Below, one piece after another: positions 28,701 through 38,400 of a stretch of DNA of 64,000 bases. Within the stretch, counting starts at the first letter, position 1; each line of letters opens with the position of its first letter. The position numbers and the translations under genes were made by a program. The DNA is from Geoalkalibacter halelectricus (GTDB lineage: Bacteria; Desulfobacterota; Desulfuromonadia; Desulfuromonadales; Geoalkalibacteraceae): assembly GCF_025263685.1 (NCBI RefSeq), contig NZ_CP092109.1:3349001-3413000 (forward strand), given 5' to 3'. The notes under the pieces are model-generated. The model saw nothing but the letters and a program-made list of their open reading frames with translations, ran no database searches and was not told where the DNA came from.

Positions 28701-28955
28701 GCCCGGTTTCTCCAGGGTCAGACCGCCGATACGCAAATGATGCTTTTCCAGTTCAAGACGCTCGATGCGCACTTGCGCTTCAAGGTGGGCGCCCAGCCGC
28801 TCTTCCACATAGGGCTTGAGGTAGGTGTTGAGCAGGGGGGTGCGATTTTGCCAGAGGGCGACCAGAGCAGCGGACGCAAAAAGAACGAGCAACAGGACAA
28901 GACCTGCCGCCATGAGCAAACGACGCCGGATTTTTCGAGGTTCTCGCCGCCTCAT
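25785..28955 (-). CDS. YdbH/AsmA-like inter-membrane transport protein
   Basis: 1056 residues. N-terminal anchor (LLMAAGLVLLLVLFASAALVALW, about 13-36) then a very long repetitive beta-strand domain (LRIGGLTLEKPGRYRLFVLGLSLDFS, VEVLVGERLMVARDLELEFRGL and so on), typical of the AsmA clan that forms hydrophobic bridges for lipids. The C-terminus (INGIIDGYIHDLRLFG...GRRNISVKAINNLAVIS...IDFYRYRRIGIFCALRNDVFVLRG) is the YdbH signature. It probably carries phospholipids from inner to outer membrane with the YdbL-like lipoprotein downstream. Sits divergent from a sigma54-controlled gene. Confidence 0.87.
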   Translation of the reverse strand: MRRREPRKIRRRLLMAAGLVLLLVLFASAALVALWQNRTPLLNTYLKPYVEERLGAHLEAQVRIERLELEKHHLRIGGLTLEKPGRYRLFVLGLSLDFSAQRLRRGEIDGLRLFKPELFLDLAGFAAPEEPVSTRFSRPPLNLDLLRIAGGRVEVLVGERLMVARDLELEFRGLPEGDFDLALILDDARLLALRAAGRLDWEDFPEIRVTTLDLDGHSLLPDAPLRVYWPPEGIAAGGEIGLESLDSGRAAQWLRLLGQEPLWLEDLHFFAKDLRLGAEFAQPGVRGNLSLSRVNLSRREHSLSLENLELRGAGDLRDWQAQGGVRVAGEVPVDFILSGSHGYFSGEFQGRLADVGRAPELLEQEISFPVSGGLEARANFVWRDEVLELSGVFSGTEGAHSQNSGAVRLAPLSGHFQANGPLGALAAELAVDLAKEPFMAVRGDGDEIIIQIHRTPLAAASQLAGPSFWPQSLEKTGALEASLRFSLVEGGLQGHGAWSGGDLRVGEVMIESARAESRFDWRGGQLVLSAMAAKASLGGQGVWVPRLAVAGEGRWRDGEFDLVLSDVQAQGIEYISADDMSAVEGGFLQFSGSLSRRDAQPLRASLRGRAQVREVLIHSFYGDFVSLPADFAATLSWNDAEELLIAENLFLALSGVGTLEGEGRWRSSSLRVRGRMEVPRLEEAFGRHLQPLLSPLFPLVGNLELSGAFAADFEGFHDSQGRRVAGRLLPSGLSFSLDGPGLVVDDVGGHIPFALSTRQDGDGETQKGYIAFSQLHAGPLSASATRMNLTTATNRLAFVDPWELDLAGGSVHLEQLRLAWEPQGLYLAGRTRILGIDLEQLTQALDAPLMHGSLAADLGEFEYAGGFLQSQGEARLEVFGGGIRVRNLRAQDIFSSYRSFEADIDLHGLDLAQLTQTFEFGEINGIIDGYIHDLRLFGRVPSAFIAEITTRDRGRRNISVKAINNLAVISQGGLSAVLSRGIYRFIDFYRYRRIGIFCALRNDVFVLRGTARPGSDLYLVEGGLLPPRIDVLAPQSAISFREMLRRLGRIDRAGTR

Positions 28956-28990
28956 GGCTCAGCCGCGGATGAGAGGAAGCTTTCCCGTGC

Positions 28991-29020
28991 GCAAATTTTT
29001 CCCAGATGTAACAAATTTGC
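28991..29020. promoter_or_regulatory. Candidate enhancer site 1 (8-bp perfect dyad)
   Basis: GCAAATTT (28991-28998) and AAATTTGC (29013-29020) are perfect inverted arms 14 bp apart, 70-100 bp upstream of the sigma54 promoter, where NtrC-type activators bind. Confidence 0.55.
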
Positions 29021-29037
29021 CGGACCGGCTTTGCACA

Positions 29038-29051
29038 CTTCTGCGCAGAAG
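29038..29051. promoter_or_regulatory. Candidate enhancer site 2 (14-bp palindrome)
   Basis: CTTCTGCGCAGAAG is a perfect palindrome 36 bp before the sigma54 -24 box. It may be a second activator site. Confidence 0.45.
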
Positions 29052-29086
29052 GAAGATAAGTAGATGTTTTTTTTACATTTTAACTC

Positions 29087-29103
29087 TTGGCACCGGCTTC
29101 GCA
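29087..29103 (+). promoter_or_regulatory. Sigma54 (RpoN) promoter
   Basis: TTGGCAC-N5-TCGCA: the essential GG (29089-29090) and GC (29101-29102) are 10 bp apart as required, with one deviation (TCGCA for TTGCA). The next gene starts at 29170 and an NtrC-type activator gene lies just beyond it. Confidence 0.7.
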
Positions 29104-29169
29104 ATGAGAATGGGTATCGTCAACGAGAGGGGCACGCCCCATAAACCTTCAACACCAAGGAGTCAGAAC

Positions 29170-29562
29170 ATGAAAAAATCTCGCATCGTCATCGCCGTCC
29201 TCGCCGTCCTGCTTGCCTCGGGAAGCGCCTTCGCCTACGGCGGAGCCCGCGGCGGAGAGGGTCCCGGCATGGGCGCGGGCAAAGGCTACACCAACCCCGA
29301 CTGTCCCCGCGCCGAATCAGGCCGTGCCGGCATGGGTCGCAAAGCCGCTCCTGAACAGGAAGTGACCCGGGAGCAGGCGCAAACCAAGCTTCAGGAACAT
29401 GTCAGGAATTTCAACGGCTACACTCTGGGTGAGATGGATTCCGTCGAGCGCCGGCACGGCACCGCTTACCGGGCCAAGGTAATGGACGCCGGCGGCAACC
29501 AGTTCGAGTTCCACGTCAACCCCTGGGGTCAGGTGCGCGGTCCCTTCCCCGTCGGCCAGTAA
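29170..29562 (+). CDS. Small periplasmic PepSY-like protein
   Basis: 130 residues. Clean Sec signal (KKSRIVIAVLAVLLASGSAFA, cleavage after AFA). Mature N-terminus is Gly-rich (GGARGGEGPGMGAGKGY); the C-terminal half (EQAQTKLQEHVRNFNGYTLGEMDSVERRHGTAYRAKVMDAGGNQFEFHVNPWGQVRG) looks like a PepSY-type alpha/beta unit. AAGGAG RBS. Its sigma54 promoter and adjacent NtrC-type regulator/kinase make it the likely target of that system, similar in logic to zraP-zraSR. It is not itself a clear ZraP homologue. Confidence 0.75.
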   Translation: MKKSRIVIAVLAVLLASGSAFAYGGARGGEGPGMGAGKGYTNPDCPRAESGRAGMGRKAAPEQEVTREQAQTKLQEHVRNFNGYTLGEMDSVERRHGTAYRAKVMDAGGNQFEFHVNPWGQVRGPFPVGQ

Positions 29563-29582
29563 AGAAGCTCGCGACCTTCCGC

Positions 29583-29622
29583 AACCCCGACGGGCCGCTC
29601 AGGGCCCGTCGGGGTTCGTCTT
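29583..29622. terminator. Strong terminator between the periplasmic protein and the NtrC-type gene
   Basis: AACCCCGACGGGCC pairs with GGCCCGTCGGGGTT, then CGTCTTTTT on the plus strand, between convergent genes. Confidence 0.88.
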
Positions 29623-29628
29623 TTTGCA

Positions 29629-30936
29629 TCACCTCAGCCCATAATCCTTGATCTTGTAGTGCAGCGCGCGGCGGCTGATGCCGAGCAGTTCGGCGGCTTT
29701 CGACTTGTTGCCGCCGGTCTGGGCCAGAGCCTGGCGAATGGCCTGCTTTTCGCGCTGTTTGAGATCGACCCCCGCCTCTTCCTTGATGGCGGCACCGCGC
29801 GCCAGATCGGGCAGCAGGCTTTCTTCCAGCAAATCGCCGCGCGCCAGGATGATGCTGCGTTCGACGAGGTTTTCCAACTCGCGAATATTGCCGGGGAAAG
29901 AATAGCTTTCGAGCTTTTTGAGAAATCCCTCGCTCCAGCCCTTGATCAGTTTATTGAAACGCGGCGCGTATTTGTCGACGAAGTAACGCAGCAGCAGGGG
30001 AATTTCATCGCGCCGTTCGCGCAGGGGCGGCAGACGCACGGGAAAGACATTGAGACGAAAATAAAGATCCTCGCGAAAGGCGCCGGCGCGCACCTGCTCC
30101 TCCAAATCGCGATTGGTGGCGGCGACGATACGCACATCGGCTTTTAGGGTGCGCGTTCCGCCGACCCGCTCGAAAGTCTTTTCCTGCAAGGCGCGCAACA
30201 GTTTCGGTTGCAGGGCCAGGGGCAACTCGCCGATTTCATCGAGAAACAGGGTGCCCCCGTCGGCCAGTTCGAACTTGCCCGGCTTGGTCGCGGCGGCGCT
30301 GGTAAAAGCACCCTTTTCGTGCCCGAAAAGCTCGCTTTCCACCAGATGCTCAGTCAAAGCCGCGCAGTTGACGGCCAGAAATTCTTGGGCGTTGCGCGGC
30401 GAGTTATCGTGCAGGGACCGCGCGACCAGCTCTTTCCCGGTTCCGGATTCACCCAGAATCAGCACCGAGGCGTCGGTGGGCGCAACCATGGCCAGTTGCC
30501 AGAGTACCTTGCCCATGGCGGTACCGCTCACCCCGGGGAAATGATAATCCTTGGGGATTTCCATCGCGGACTCCATGCCGCTCAAGGGCTCGTTCACCAG
30601 CCGCAGCAGTTCGGGAATCTCCACCGGCTTGGCGAGAAAGTCCAATGCGCCGAGCTTCATGGCCTGCACCGCCGTCTTGACGCTGCCGTGAGCGGTAACG
30701 ACGATCACCGGCATCTCGCTGCCCTGGCGGCGCAACTCGCCAAGCAGAGTCAGTCCGTCCATCACATCCATCCGCAAATCCAGCAGCACCAAGTCAAAAG
30801 CTTCGCGGGCGATGCACTCGAGCGCCTTCTGTCCGTCGGCGGCTTCCGTCGCGCGATGCCCGGCCTGCTCCAGATGCAGGCGCAGCATAAGGCGGTGATT
30901 GGGTTCGTCGTCGACGATGAGGATGTTTTTCGGCAC
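29629..30936 (-). CDS. NtrC-family sigma54-dependent response regulator
   Basis: 435 residues from GTG 30936, chosen because AAGGAAT lies 9 nt upstream and VPKNILIVDDEP starts the receiver domain. REC domain with acceptor Asp in LVLLDLRMD; AAA+ domain with Walker A GESGTGKE, a sigma54-contact loop written GAFTSA instead of GAFTGA, and Walker B GGTLFLDEIGELP; C-terminal Fis helix-turn-helix (GGNKSKAAELLGISRRALHYKIKDYGL). It should activate the sigma54 promoter at 29087 after phosphorylation by the kinase encoded upstream. Confidence 0.94.
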   Translation of the reverse strand: MPKNILIVDDEPNHRLMLRLHLEQAGHRATEAADGQKALECIAREAFDLVLLDLRMDVMDGLTLLGELRRQGSEMPVIVVTAHGSVKTAVQAMKLGALDFLAKPVEIPELLRLVNEPLSGMESAMEIPKDYHFPGVSGTAMGKVLWQLAMVAPTDASVLILGESGTGKELVARSLHDNSPRNAQEFLAVNCAALTEHLVESELFGHEKGAFTSAAATKPGKFELADGGTLFLDEIGELPLALQPKLLRALQEKTFERVGGTRTLKADVRIVAATNRDLEEQVRAGAFREDLYFRLNVFPVRLPPLRERRDEIPLLLRYFVDKYAPRFNKLIKGWSEGFLKKLESYSFPGNIRELENLVERSIILARGDLLEESLLPDLARGAAIKEEAGVDLKQREKQAIRQALAQTGGNKSKAAELLGISRRALHYKIKDYGLR

Positions 30937-30972
30937 GCAATTTATTCCTTGTATTCTTTGCACACAGTCCGA

Positions 30973-31079
30973 CAGGGTCATGGGGTTCCCCTGACAAAGG
31001 TGTCCGGCGCCGGGATGGCGCCGGTCAAGCCCCAGGGATGGGTTCATGCGGCCTTTGGCAGGGGAACCCCATGACCCTG
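30973..31079 (-). repeat. 107-bp structured palindromic repeat, copy 1 (inside the kinase-regulator operon)
   Basis: Outer arms 30973-31000 and 31052-31079 are complementary over 28 bp with one mismatch. Inside is a perfect hairpin CCGGCGCC-N5-GGCGCCGG (31004-31024). The core CTTGACCGGCGCCATCCC (31029-31012, minus) is identical to the core of the element at 50125-50227. It separates the kinase and regulator genes. Confidence 0.8.
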
Positions 31080-31103
31080 ACTCCGGCCGGATGGCCACCA
31101 CGC

Positions 31104-32360
31104 TCAGAACCGCACCACCACCACAAACGGCTCAATCTTTTCAATACCGATGGAAAAGCCGTGCAATTCGAGAATTTTCCGGGCGATGGGCAGACCCAGT
31201 CCCGAACCCTGGGCGCGCGAGGTGACAAAGGGGCGAAACAGCTCTTCCGGATCACCCTCGACCGGCGCCGTTACCGCGTTTTCCACCCTGAGACTGCGTT
31301 TTTCGCCATCCAGGCGCGCCTGGATGGCGGATTGGTCCGGAGCAGCCTGCACGGCATTGAGCAGCAGGTTGAACAGCACCTGCAGCAGTTTGTCGCCATC
31401 GGCGTACACGTTGAGGGAGGGTCCCGTCACATTCAACCTCAGGCCCTTGCCGTCGAACTCGTAGCGCAGCAGTTCCGCCGCCCGCTCTACGAGAGCGCGC
31501 AGATCGCAATCCGTTTTCTCCAGCACCGTTTCCTTGCCGTAGGCGAGAAAGCCGTTGACGATGCCGTCGAGACGGCGCACTTCATCGCGCGCTCGCCCAA
31601 TCACGTCGCGCACCTGCTCCTCGCTTTGCTTATCGGCGGCGTAATCGAGCAGACCGCCCATGGCGCTCAAGGGGTTTTTGATTTCGTGGGCCAGCACACC
31701 GGCAAAGCGCCCCACTTCCGCGTTGCGCTCGGCGGCTTGGAGTTTTTCCTCGGTAGCCAGGTGAAAGCGAATGAAGCGCAGGGCGTAGAGGTAGGCGGCG
31801 ACCAGCAGCAACTGGATCACGGACACCTGGGCGAGCTCCAGCCAGGTGCGGCGCAGCAAGGCGCGAAGCGGTTCCTTATCGAGCACCAGGGCGGTGAACA
31901 AGGGACGATCCCAAAAGGGGCTCTCCATCATGCCGCGGCCGCGGCCCATCATGCCGGACGGCAAATGAGGCGTGAATGGCTTGTAAAGAATCAGCGCCTC
32001 ATCGGTTTCGAGCACCCTGCGGGTGTCCACCGCCGTATCCAGGGCGACCGGCTGCTCGGGATGAAGAGCCAGAATGATCCGTCCGTCGCCGTCGTAGAGG
32101 ACGAAGTTCTCCACCGCCTGCTGTTGAAAAAATTCCTGGAGAAACTGCTCGGCCTCCTCGGGAGTAAAACCCGTGCGCCGCATGAAAAAGCGTTGCCCTC
32201 CCGCAAAAGAGCGGGTGATGGTTTCGCCCGTCTCGATGAGAGACTGCCGCGCCTGCCCCAGGGCCCGCCAGGCCGAAAAACCGTGCAAAGCGATCACCAG
32301 GGAGTTGAGAATCAACACCAGGGCCAACAGCCATTGCAGTCGCCGGGCAAAGGAGTTCAT
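31104..32360 (-). CDS. Two-component sensor histidine kinase with periplasmic Met-rich sensor
   Basis: 418 residues. Membrane helices at about 7-29 and 192-215 bracket a periplasmic domain of ~160 residues containing a Gly/Met stretch (PSGMMGRGRGMMESPFW), which suggests metal or redox sensing. Kinase core: H-box AGVLAHEIKNPLSAMGG, N-box LLQVLFNLLLNAVQAA, and GSGLGLPIARKILELHG. Partner is the NtrC-type regulator downstream, across the palindromic repeat. It starts 5 bp after polA, so polA read-through may feed it. Confidence 0.92.
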   Translation of the reverse strand: MNSFARRLQWLLALVLILNSLVIALHGFSAWRALGQARQSLIETGETITRSFAGGQRFFMRRTGFTPEEAEQFLQEFFQQQAVENFVLYDGDGRIILALHPEQPVALDTAVDTRRVLETDEALILYKPFTPHLPSGMMGRGRGMMESPFWDRPLFTALVLDKEPLRALLRRTWLELAQVSVIQLLLVAAYLYALRFIRFHLATEEKLQAAERNAEVGRFAGVLAHEIKNPLSAMGGLLDYAADKQSEEQVRDVIGRARDEVRRLDGIVNGFLAYGKETVLEKTDCDLRALVERAAELLRYEFDGKGLRLNVTGPSLNVYADGDKLLQVLFNLLLNAVQAAPDQSAIQARLDGEKRSLRVENAVTAPVEGDPEELFRPFVTSRAQGSGLGLPIARKILELHGFSIGIEKIEPFVVVVRF

Positions 32361-32365
32361 GGGCC

Positions 32366-35038
<2,673 letters not shown>

Positions 35039-35063
35039 GAGGCTCCCCGGAAAAACTGTTCTG

Positions 35064-35180
35064 CATGGGGTGGGGGGGGGGGGGGGGGGGGGGGGGTGGG
35101 GGCGGCGCGGGGGGGTGTTTTTGTGGGGGGGGGGGTTTATGAGGGGGGAGGGGGATGAAAAGAGCCGGGGGGGGGGGGTC
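35064..35180. other. Poly-G low-complexity tract, likely assembly or sequencing artefact
   Basis: Includes an unbroken run of 25 G (35072-35096) and further G runs of 7 to 13 up to about 35179. Nothing else in the window is like this. It lies beside a partial copy of the palindromic element at 35263, so a hairpin may have blocked sequencing. The polA promoter cannot be read here. Confidence 0.75.
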
Positions 35181-35262
35181 TGCCGCGGTCCTCAGTGTTT
35201 TGGTCGGGTGTCTCTCTGCCCGCCAAAAAAACAAAATTTTGGCGGCGGCCCTCTTTCCCCCC

Positions 35263-35274
35263 ACAGCCTCCTAG
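35263..35274 (-). repeat. Partial CTAGGAGGCTGT element
   Basis: Twelve bases identical to the arm of the element at 42405-42470, on the minus strand. Its other half would fall in the poly-G tract. Confidence 0.5.
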
Positions 35275-35304
35275 ACAAGCAAAAAAGGGTTGCGGGAGGG
35301 CTCG

Positions 35305-35829
35305 CTACAAGAGCTGATCCTGATAACTCAGAAGTTCGCCGCAACTATTGCATCGGTAGAGGGTTTTGCCGCGGCGGATTCTTTGGTGGCGGATGCTGGT
35401 CAGGCGGTGTTCGCGGCACTTGCAGGCGTAGATGAAATCTCGCTCCACGCGGCGTGCCGCGGTCAGGGGCAGGCTGTGGGTGCGTTTCGGGTTGAGCCCG
35501 AAGCAATCGCGCATGACCGCTTGCCATTCGGGTCCGTGGGGCCTGCATCCTGGCCCGAAGCGCGCCGCGACGATCAGATGGGCGACCTCGTGCGGCACGG
35601 TGTCGGTGAGCATCTCCTCGGGGTGGAGGTGATAGGCTTCGAGGTTGAAACGCAGGCGAAAATCCGTGGCTGCAACCTTCGCTCCCACTCTGCGCACGCG
35701 CCAACCGGCCTGACCGGCCATCTTGCCGCGCAGGGAACAATCGATTTCCACCCGGACGGGCTCTTCAAGGCCGTAGAAACGGCGTGCTTTTTCCAGTGCG
35801 GCCAAGGCCGCTTCGCGTATCTGGTTCAT
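35305..35829 (-). CDS. SprT-like zinc metalloprotease-fold protein
   Basis: 174 residues from ATG 35829; the longer frame has no RBS. HEVAHLIVAARFGPGCRPHGPEW gives the HExxH with a downstream third His, and a C-terminal zinc ribbon follows (CKCREH, CNSCGE). SprT/Spartan-like proteins resemble DNA-protein crosslink proteases; the bacterial role is uncharacterised. Single-gene unit divergent from the antiporter. Confidence 0.88.
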   Translation of the reverse strand: MNQIREAALAALEKARRFYGLEEPVRVEIDCSLRGKMAGQAGWRVRRVGAKVAATDFRLRFNLEAYHLHPEEMLTDTVPHEVAHLIVAARFGPGCRPHGPEWQAVMRDCFGLNPKRTHSLPLTAARRVERDFIYACKCREHRLTSIRHQRIRRGKTLYRCNSCGELLSYQDQLL

Positions 35830-35981
35830 GGTAGAATCTCGCCGGAATTGCTCCGATGGTAGCGGGGTGGGAAAATAGCTATAAAATAGTAATGTCACTC
35901 CCATCATAATTTGAGAATCCCTCTCGGGGAAATGGTTTTTGGTCTCTTAAGAATCGTTTTTTCCAATTTCTTGCAATCTCA

Positions 35982-37295
35982 ATGGATTCTATTGTGGCCT
36001 ACTCCGCGCAACAACTGATAACGCATGGTGATCTCGGCGTATTCAGCATCGAACTTTATGATGTTGCCCTTCTGTTGATCGGATGCGGCATCTTGATCGC
36101 CTCGATTATGCCGCGTCTGGCAGCAAAAAATCGGTCCATCACGGCGCCCATGCTCTATCTGTGCTTGGGCCTGGTCATTTTTCGCCTGCCCTGGGCCCCG
36201 GAATTGCCGGATTTGATGAATGACATCCATTGGGCGAAGCGATTTGCCGAGATGGGTGTCATCCTCGCTCTCACTTCAGCGGGGCTAAGGCTCAACAGTC
36301 CTTTTGCCTGGAATAGTTGGCGCATCAGTTGGCGTCTGCTGGCTGTGACGATGCCGTTGACGATTGCCGCTTCGGCTTGGCTTGGCTGGTGGGCAGCCGG
36401 TCTGCTGCCGGTTTCCGCTCTCCTTCTGGGGGCGGCAATTGCACCGACCGACCCGGTGCTCGCAGGGGATGTCGAAGTTCCGGAACCGAATGGTCCGGAA
36501 GAATCAACCTCAAGGTTGGCGTTAACGACCGAGGCGGGCATTAATGATGGCTTGGCGTTTCCTTTTACAAATCTCGCCATCGCTTTGGCTCTTGTGGGAT
36601 TGGCTCCGTCGGGCTGGCTGGGCGGCTGGTTGGTCATGGACGTTTTCTACAAGATCACGGCTGGGGCTCTCATCGGAGCGGGCTCAGGTTATCTGGTCGC
36701 CAAAATAATCTTTTCCCCCCTCTCAAAAATCACCAGAGGTGTTCTCGCCCTCAGCCTGACACTGGTTCCATATGGACTCGCTGAGTTGGCTTCAAGTTAT
36801 GGTTTTATTGCTGTTTTTGTTGCGGCCTGCGTTTATCGCCACTATGAAAGTAGCCATGAGTACCAGGAACTCGTACACGATTTTTCCGAGGCAATCGTGC
36901 GGCTGATGATTGCCGTCCTGATGTTTTTTGTCGGGGCTTATATCTGTTGCGGTATCTTTGCGCTGATGACTCCTGCGATGTGGGGCGTTGCTTTTGCCAT
37001 TGTTTTTCTCATTCGCCCGCTTAGTGGATTAATCGCTTTGGTGGGAACCGGCTTGCCGCGCAGACAACGCCTGGCGATTTCTTTTTTCGGAATCCGCGGC
37101 CTTGGCTCTATTTACTACCTCGCTTATGGGCTTTTTCACGCAGACTTTCCCGATGCCATGAGAATTTGGGCCATTGTTTTGGCTGTGGTTCTTATTTCTG
37201 TCGTGATCCACGGGATCACCGCGGTGACGGTGATGCAAAAGTTGGATGCGGAAGAAAGGAAGGGAAAATTCAAGCTGATGTGGAAGAGGACTTAA
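35982..37295 (+). CDS. Cation:proton antiporter (CPA1/NhaP-like)
   Basis: 437 residues with 12-13 hydrophobic segments. GAAIAPTDPVLAGDVEV and TEAGINDGLAFPFTNLAIA carry the TDP and ND ion-site motifs of CPA1 exchangers. It should exchange Na+ or K+ for H+ for pH and salt balance. The base composition is visibly less GC-rich than polA and carB, which hints at recent acquisition. No clear RBS before ATG 35982. Confidence 0.9.
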   Translation: MDSIVAYSAQQLITHGDLGVFSIELYDVALLLIGCGILIASIMPRLAAKNRSITAPMLYLCLGLVIFRLPWAPELPDLMNDIHWAKRFAEMGVILALTSAGLRLNSPFAWNSWRISWRLLAVTMPLTIAASAWLGWWAAGLLPVSALLLGAAIAPTDPVLAGDVEVPEPNGPEESTSRLALTTEAGINDGLAFPFTNLAIALALVGLAPSGWLGGWLVMDVFYKITAGALIGAGSGYLVAKIIFSPLSKITRGVLALSLTLVPYGLAELASSYGFIAVFVAACVYRHYESSHEYQELVHDFSEAIVRLMIAVLMFFVGAYICCGIFALMTPAMWGVAFAIVFLIRPLSGLIALVGTGLPRRQRLAISFFGIRGLGSIYYLAYGLFHADFPDAMRIWAIVLAVVLISVVIHGITAVTVMQKLDAEERKGKFKLMWKRT

Positions 37296-37367
37296 GCTTG
37301 AATCCGGGCGAGGAGGAGTGTTTCTGAAAAATTAGGACCCCCTCCACCAGCCTGTCCGGCGAAAGGT

Positions 37368-37474
37368 GTAAGGGGGTGCCAAATGAACAAAAAAATGAAT
37401 GGCGAGTTCAAGATTTGTCTATGTCTCCGCTCTCGCCGCGTGGTTAATCCATCTCATGGCACCCCGACCCCTTA
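37368..37474. repeat. Inverted-repeat-bounded remnant
   Basis: GTAAGGGGGTGCC (37368-37380) faces GGCACCCCGACCCCTTAA (37457-37474) in inverted orientation about 75 bp apart. It looks like the two ends of a short non-autonomous element or IS remnant. The right arm provides the stop of the next gene. Confidence 0.45.
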
Positions 37475-38104
37475 ACGGCGTCCAAGCATTTTTCTGATCT
37501 CGTCATTCAGTTCCTTGAAGACGTGCCGGGGGCTGACTTCGTCGAGCATCTCGATAATTCTCTGGGCTTGAGCCACCGTCAATTCGCGATTTCCGGTGAG
37601 GCTTTCGAGCTTGGCTTTGACGACGTGGTTGCGGATATCCTCTTCCGAAGCCCGGTCGGCAACCATGTCGGCGACGACCTTGCTCGATTTGGCGAACTGG
37701 ATGAAATCCTTATTCAACAGATCGTAGGAGAGTTCCCCTTTGCGGTTGGTATAGGCTTTGACGATCGCTTCATACTCGGCGCTGTCCACCGTCGCCAGTT
37801 CCTCGGCGGTTTCCTCCGGAGCGCTGGTGTCCTCCTTCTCACCACGGAGTTTGACTTTCCCGCGCCGTGAATAGGGCATTCCGTAGGTCAACTCCATGGC
37901 CTCCTGGAATGCCTCGACGGGGAAAAGTTTCAGATCGGTATTGTGTGACGGATCCGGCATTCCCGACTTGCGGTTGACAGTTGCAATGCCGGGTTGGTCG
38001 GTATCATAGCGCATGATGACGATGCCGGAATGGCCGCCGCGAAGTTTCTGGCGGTAGGCAGCGGCTTCGATGGTGGATAATTCAACGATGATGGTTCTGA
38101 TCAT
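37472..38104 (-). CDS. Hypothetical protein (210 aa)
   Basis: ATG 38104 has AAGGAGG 5 nt upstream; the frame continues to 38365 without coding signs. N-terminus MIRTIIVELSTIEAAAYRQKLRGGHSGIVIMRYDTDQPGIATVNRKSG, then an acidic linker (EKEDTSAPEETAEE), then a helical charged C-terminal half (NKDFIQFAKSSKVVADMVADRASEEDIRNHVVKAKLESL). No signal or membrane segment. Not recognised. Located between mobile-element remnants. Confidence 0.6.
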   Translation of the reverse strand: MIRTIIVELSTIEAAAYRQKLRGGHSGIVIMRYDTDQPGIATVNRKSGMPDPSHNTDLKLFPVEAFQEAMELTYGMPYSRRGKVKLRGEKEDTSAPEETAEELATVDSAEYEAIVKAYTNRKGELSYDLLNKDFIQFAKSSKVVADMVADRASEEDIRNHVVKAKLESLTGNRELTVAQAQRIIEMLDEVSPRHVFKELNDEIRKMLGRR

Positions 38105-38177
38105 AAAACCCTCCTTAGAGTTTTGGGACAGGTGCCGGACCTGAAAGCTGACCAGCTTTGAGGAAAGGAGACAGGCT

Positions 38178-38345
38178 ATGTCAAAGTCTACCACGGCATT
38201 GGCCGGTTTTGACGGCCACAAGGATTCCATTGTCATCGCTGTGGCAGCAGTGGGCCGAAACGGGGTGGGGTGGGCTCTAAAGGCTTTCAGAGCCTCACAC
38301 CCTCGACCAGGCTTGGCCTTTTCCCTGCCCGACTTACTGTTATAA
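38178..38345 (+). pseudogene. Remnant of an IS110-family transposase N-terminus
   Basis: ATG 38178 (AAGGAG upstream) opens SKSTTALAGFDGHKDSIVIAVA, which resembles the RuvC-like start of IS110 transposases (GLDVHKxSIxVAV; here the first motif Asp is kept in GFDGHK). Coding similarity stops after about 25 residues and the frame ends at 55 residues. No further IS110 sequence follows. Confidence 0.5.
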
Positions 38346-38400
38346 TGCCGTAACAACCCAGGCAAACCTGATGCGCCGACACATCTGAAAAGGAGTTCTC

